From: Halanaerobiaceae bacterium
GTDB lineage: Bacteria > Bacillota > Halanaerobiia > Halanaerobiales > DTU029
Direction of reading: 5' to 3'
Length of the DNA stretch: 7,609 nucleotides
Assembly (NCBI GenBank): GCA_012521855.1
Contig: JAAYLO010000350.1
Span: 1-7,609 of the forward strand
The translations under genes were made by a program, and so were the position numbers. Within the stretch, counting starts at the first letter, position 1. Each line of letters begins with the position of its first letter. Below, piece after piece: positions 4,887 through 7,609 of the stretch. The notes under the pieces are model-generated. The model did no database searches. It was not told the DNA's origin and saw only the letters and a program-made list of their open reading frames with translations.

Positions 4887-5924
4887 ATGGAAGATAAGAG
4901 GATAATATCCGGAAGAAAAAAAGAAGAAGATATAGTACTGGACAGGACCTTACGGCCGCAACAGCTGGAATATTTTGTAGGACAGACAAAGGTTAAGGAA
5001 AAACTCAGTATCTTTATAAAAGCTGCTAAAGAAAGGGGTGAGGCCCTTGATCATGTTTTGTTATACGGCCCGCCTGGTCTTGGAAAAACTACTCTTGCCA
5101 ATATCATTGCCAATGAATTGAATGTGAATATTCATACAACATCCGGACCTGCCATTGAACGGCCCGGTGACCTGGCAGCAATATTGACTAATTTGCAGAA
5201 AAATGATGTCTTATTTATTGATGAAATACACAGGCTGAATAAGGTGGTTGAGGAGATCCTGTATCCAGCCATGGAGGACTTTTCCCTGGATATTATTATT
5301 GGGAAAGGTCCCAGTGCCCGCTCTATCAGACTGGATCTGGCACCCTTTACTCTGGTAGGGGCAACAACAAGGATAGGTTTATTGGGTTCTCCTTTAAGGG
5401 ACCGTTTTGGGATTATCAATAGACTTGATTTCTATAAGATTCAGGAATTATGTGAGATTATTACCCGCTCAGCAAGGGTTTTGAATATTAAAATTTCAAA
5501 GGAAAGTGCACTGGAAATAGCAAAACGCTCCAGGGGGACTCCGAGGATTTCTAACCGTTTATTAAAGAGAGTCAGGGATTACGCTCAGGTAAAAGCAGAT
5601 GGAATCATCACACCTGTTGTAGTTGACCAGGCACTGACTTTGATGGAGATAGACCATCTCGGCCTTGATAATACTGATCACAGGTTGTTGAAGACCATTA
5701 TAAAAAAGTTTGGCGGCGGTCCTGTCGGGCTTAATACGCTGGCTGCAGCAATAAGTGAAGAGACTGAAACCATCGAAGATGTATATGAGCCTTATCTCAT
5801 ACAGATAGGTTTTCTGGCCAGGACTCCACGGGGACGTGTTGCTACCCCTGCTTCATACAAACATCTGGGTATTAATTATAATAAAAAAGATACCCTTTTT
5901 GATTTTATGGAAAATGAAAATTAA
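4887..5924 (+). CDS. ruvB: Holliday junction branch migration ATPase RuvB
   Basis: RuvB is the AAA+ hexameric motor that pulls DNA through the RuvA-bound junction. At 345 aa it is full length. The nucleotide-binding parts are intact: Walker A GPPGLGKTT (61-69), Walker B LFIDEIHR (109-116), sensor 1 GATTR (158-162), the arginine-finger region SPLRDRFG (168-175), and sensor 2 GTPR (217-220). The C-terminal winged-helix DNA-contact domain ends with GFLARTPRGRVAT (308-320). The ATG at 4887 has AAGGAG at 4873-4878, inside the end of ruvA; only two bases separate the genes, so the subunits should be made together. The short basic and acidic N-terminal extension (1-17) is ordinary for the family. 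The gene is followed by 59 bp without a gene, where I saw no convincing terminator or promoter. Confidence 0.98.
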   Translation: MEDKRIISGRKKEEDIVLDRTLRPQQLEYFVGQTKVKEKLSIFIKAAKERGEALDHVLLYGPPGLGKTTLANIIANELNVNIHTTSGPAIERPGDLAAILTNLQKNDVLFIDEIHRLNKVVEEILYPAMEDFSLDIIIGKGPSARSIRLDLAPFTLVGATTRIGLLGSPLRDRFGIINRLDFYKIQELCEIITRSARVLNIKISKESALEIAKRSRGTPRISNRLLKRVRDYAQVKADGIITPVVVDQALTLMEIDHLGLDNTDHRLLKTIIKKFGGGPVGLNTLAAAISEETETIEDVYEPYLIQIGFLARTPRGRVATPASYKHLGINYNKKDTLFDFMENEN

Positions 5925-5983
5925 TGTTTTATGATTCAAAGAAATGGTAAATAATATTAGTAACAAATGTCGGGGGTCTTTTA

Positions 5984-7009
5984 ATGAAAGTAGATGAATT
6001 TGATTATTATCTGCCTGATGAGCTCATTGCCCAGCATCCAGCAAAAGTCAGGGATGAGTCATCTTTGATGATACTTAAGAGAGATAGCGGGAAAATAATA
6101 GATAGAAAGTTTAAAGATATTATAGAATATCTTGATGAGGGAGATTTGCTGGTACTAAATAACAGCAAGGTTATTCCGGCAAGATTATATGGTAAAAAGA
6201 TACCTACCGGTACAGAGATAGATCTTTTGCTCTTAAATAAAAAAGGAGAGGATCTCTGGGAAGTATTGGTACGGCCGGGCAGGAGAGTAAGAAAAGGTGT
6301 TAGGATTTCCTTTGCTGACGGCAGACTGCTTGGAGAGACCCTTGACTCTACCGGCTTTGGCGGCAGATTGATGAAATTTTACTATTCAGGTAATTTTGAT
6401 GAAATTATCAGTGAAGCTGGAGAACTTCCCCTTCCGCCATATATCCACGAAAAGCTTGCTGATCCAGAGAGATACCAGACAATTTATGCAAAAGAACAGG
6501 GTTCTGTAGCTGCACCGACTGCCGGATTACATTTTACTGCAGATCTTCTCCGGAAGCTGAAAGAAAAAGGTGTAGAAATTGCCTATCTGACACTCCATGT
6601 TGGATTAGGGACTTTTCGTCCTGTTAAGGCAGAAAATATTGAAGAACATCAGATGCACTCAGAGTATTATGAATTGAGTAAAGAAACTGCTGAAATGATA
6701 AATAGTACAAAAGCAGAGGGGAAAAGGGTAATAGCTGTCGGCACAACGACTACCAGGACACTGGAATCAATCGTGTTGAAGAAAGGGCGGATTGAGGCTG
6801 ACCAGGGCTGGACAGATATTTTTATCTATTCAGGCTTTCAGTTTAAGGTAATTGATGCTTTGATTACAAATTTTCATCTTCCCAGGTCAACCCTCTTGAT
6901 GTTAGTAAGTGCCTTTGCAGGCAGGGAGATGATACTGAATGCATATAATCATGCCGTCAAAAAGAGATACCGTTTTTTTAGTCTCGGGGATGCCATGTTT
7001 ATTATTTAA
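5984..7009 (+). CDS. queA: S-adenosylmethionine:tRNA ribosyltransferase-isomerase QueA
   Basis: QueA transfers and rearranges the ribosyl part of S-adenosylmethionine onto 7-aminomethyl-7-deazaguanine at the wobble base of tRNAs with GUN anticodons, giving epoxyqueuosine. At 341 aa it is normal length. Family motifs in order are FDYYLPDELIAQHPA (6-20), NNSKVIPARLYG (59-70), GELPLPPYIHE (146-156), YQTIYAKEQGSVAAPTAGLH (164-183), HVGLGTFRPVK (205-215), HSEYYEL (225-231), VGTTTTRTLES (252-262), and TNFHLPRSTLLMLVSAFAG (295-313). The ATG at 5984 has GGGGGT (5972-5977) six bases upstream, in the style of other starts in this window. It lies between ruvB and tgt, the conserved Firmicute order, and probably belongs to the same transcript. 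I saw no preQ1 riboswitch in the 59-bp gap before it. Confidence 0.97.
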   Translation: MKVDEFDYYLPDELIAQHPAKVRDESSLMILKRDSGKIIDRKFKDIIEYLDEGDLLVLNNSKVIPARLYGKKIPTGTEIDLLLLNKKGEDLWEVLVRPGRRVRKGVRISFADGRLLGETLDSTGFGGRLMKFYYSGNFDEIISEAGELPLPPYIHEKLADPERYQTIYAKEQGSVAAPTAGLHFTADLLRKLKEKGVEIAYLTLHVGLGTFRPVKAENIEEHQMHSEYYELSKETAEMINSTKAEGKRVIAVGTTTTRTLESIVLKKGRIEADQGWTDIFIYSGFQFKVIDALITNFHLPRSTLLMLVSAFAGREMILNAYNHAVKKRYRFFSLGDAMFII

Positions 7010-7039
7010 GCAAAAGTAATTTTGAAGGGAATGAATGTT

Positions 7040-7609
7040 TTGCCATTAACATATGAATTATTAAAAAGGGATAAAAATACAGGGGCAAGGCTTGGAAAAA
7101 TTAAAACACCACATGGGATGATTGATACTCCTGTCTTCATGCCTGTCGGCACACAGGCAACTGTAAAATCAATGACTCCAGAGGAGTTAAAGGAGATAGG
7201 TGCACAGATCATATTATCAAATACATATCATCTCTTTTTGCGCCCTGGCTCAAAATTGATTGCCGAAGCAGGCGGTTTACACAAATTTATGCACTGGGAT
7301 AGACCTATACTTACTGATAGCGGAGGTTTCCAGGTTTACAGTTTATCAGCCCTCAATGAGATAACTGAAGAAGGTGTCCATTTTCGTTCTCATCTGGATG
7401 GATCCAGTAAATTTATCTCTCCGGAGATATCCATGGAGGTCCAGATGGATCTGGGTTCAGATATTGTCATGGCCTTTGATGAATGTCCGCCATATCATGC
7501 TGACTATGATTATATCGCCAGATTCCTGGAGAGGACTATCAGATGGGCAAAAAGGTGCAAAGAGGCTATGAGATCTGAAAACCAGGCACTATTCGGGATA
7601 ATCCAGGGA
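7040..7609 (+). CDS. tgt: tRNA-guanine transglycosylase Tgt (partial, 3' end outside window)
   Basis: Tgt exchanges the guanine at position 34 of GUN tRNAs for preQ1, the step before QueA. The first 190 codons are present and open to the window edge; bacterial Tgt is about 370-380 aa, so roughly half is missing. Visible motifs are TGARLGKIKTPHG (14-26), TPVFMPVGTQATVKSM (30-45), ILSNTYHLFLRPG (58-70), and LTDSGGFQVYSL (91-102) with the conserved active-site Asp D93. AFDECPP (145-151) and GIIQG (186-190) at the edge also fit. The catalytic nucleophile and the zinc-binding cysteines fall beyond the window. I chose TTG at 7040 because GAAGGGA (7024-7030) is nine bases upstream. The in-frame ATG at 7031 directly abuts that site and would add MNV before codon 1, which would then be read as Leu. 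The gene follows queA by 30 bp. Confidence 0.95.
   Translation, partial: MPLTYELLKRDKNTGARLGKIKTPHGMIDTPVFMPVGTQATVKSMTPEELKEIGAQIILSNTYHLFLRPGSKLIAEAGGLHKFMHWDRPILTDSGGFQVYSLSALNEITEEGVHFRSHLDGSSKFISPEISMEVQMDLGSDIVMAFDECPPYHADYDYIARFLERTIRWAKRCKEAMRSENQALFGIIQG

Noticed and set aside
5925..5983. A preQ1 riboswitch or separate promoter before queA
   Set aside because: The 59-bp gap has no recognisable preQ1 aptamer stem-loop or A-rich tail, and no -35/-10 pair with acceptable spacing.
7374..7571. A 65-codon plus-strand frame within tgt
   Set aside because: It lies inside the tgt coding region in another frame, and the tgt frame is continuous through it with conserved motifs.

Overview
The window comes from an AT-rich chromosome. 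It looks like a low-GC Gram-positive bacterium of the clostridial or Halanaerobiales type. The grounds are strong G-rich Shine-Dalgarno sites (GGGGGA, GAGGTG, AAGGAG), use of TTG and GTG starts, and the gene order yebC - bofC-like - ruvC - ruvA - ruvB - queA - tgt. Bacillus subtilis has the related order yebC - (coxA, csbX) - bofC - ruvA - ruvB - queA - tgt. Bacilli usually lack RuvC and use RecU, so the ruvC gene here argues against Bacilli. The exact taxon is inference; no rRNA or other marker is present.

Layout, all genes on the + strand. (1) Positions 1-106: an AT-only 10-bp tandem repeat, then the leader of a 498-residue cytoplasmic GAF-GGDEF diguanylate cyclase (107-1603). (2) Positions 1619-2220: a compact unit with a candidate promoter, two unrecognised small helical proteins (75 and 71 aa) packed 1 nt apart, and a probable intrinsic terminator. 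(3) From 2227: a good extended -10 promoter drives yebC (2291-3049). After it comes a spacer with a striking 17-bp near-perfect hairpin whose 3' arm covers the ribosome-binding site of the next gene. That gene encodes a membrane-anchored or secreted protein with a BofC-type C-terminal domain (3141-3770). (4) Positions 3790-5924: ruvC, ruvA and ruvB, closely packed and probably translationally coupled. (5) Positions 5984-7609: queA, then tgt, which runs off the end of the window.

How the genes work together: RuvA and RuvB bind and branch-migrate Holliday junctions and RuvC cuts them, so the whole resolvasome is made from one transcript. Tgt and QueA act in sequence in queuosine tRNA modification (preQ1 insertion, then epoxyqueuosine formation). 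YebC is a translation-assisting family. The BofC-like protein suggests a link to sporulation signalling, or a descendant of that system.

Most of the window is conserved housekeeping DNA with intact catalytic residues, and I see no clearly new multi-gene system. The items most worth a second look are the hairpin over the bofC-like ribosome-binding site, the two-gene unit of unknown small proteins, and the divergent BofC-like protein itself.
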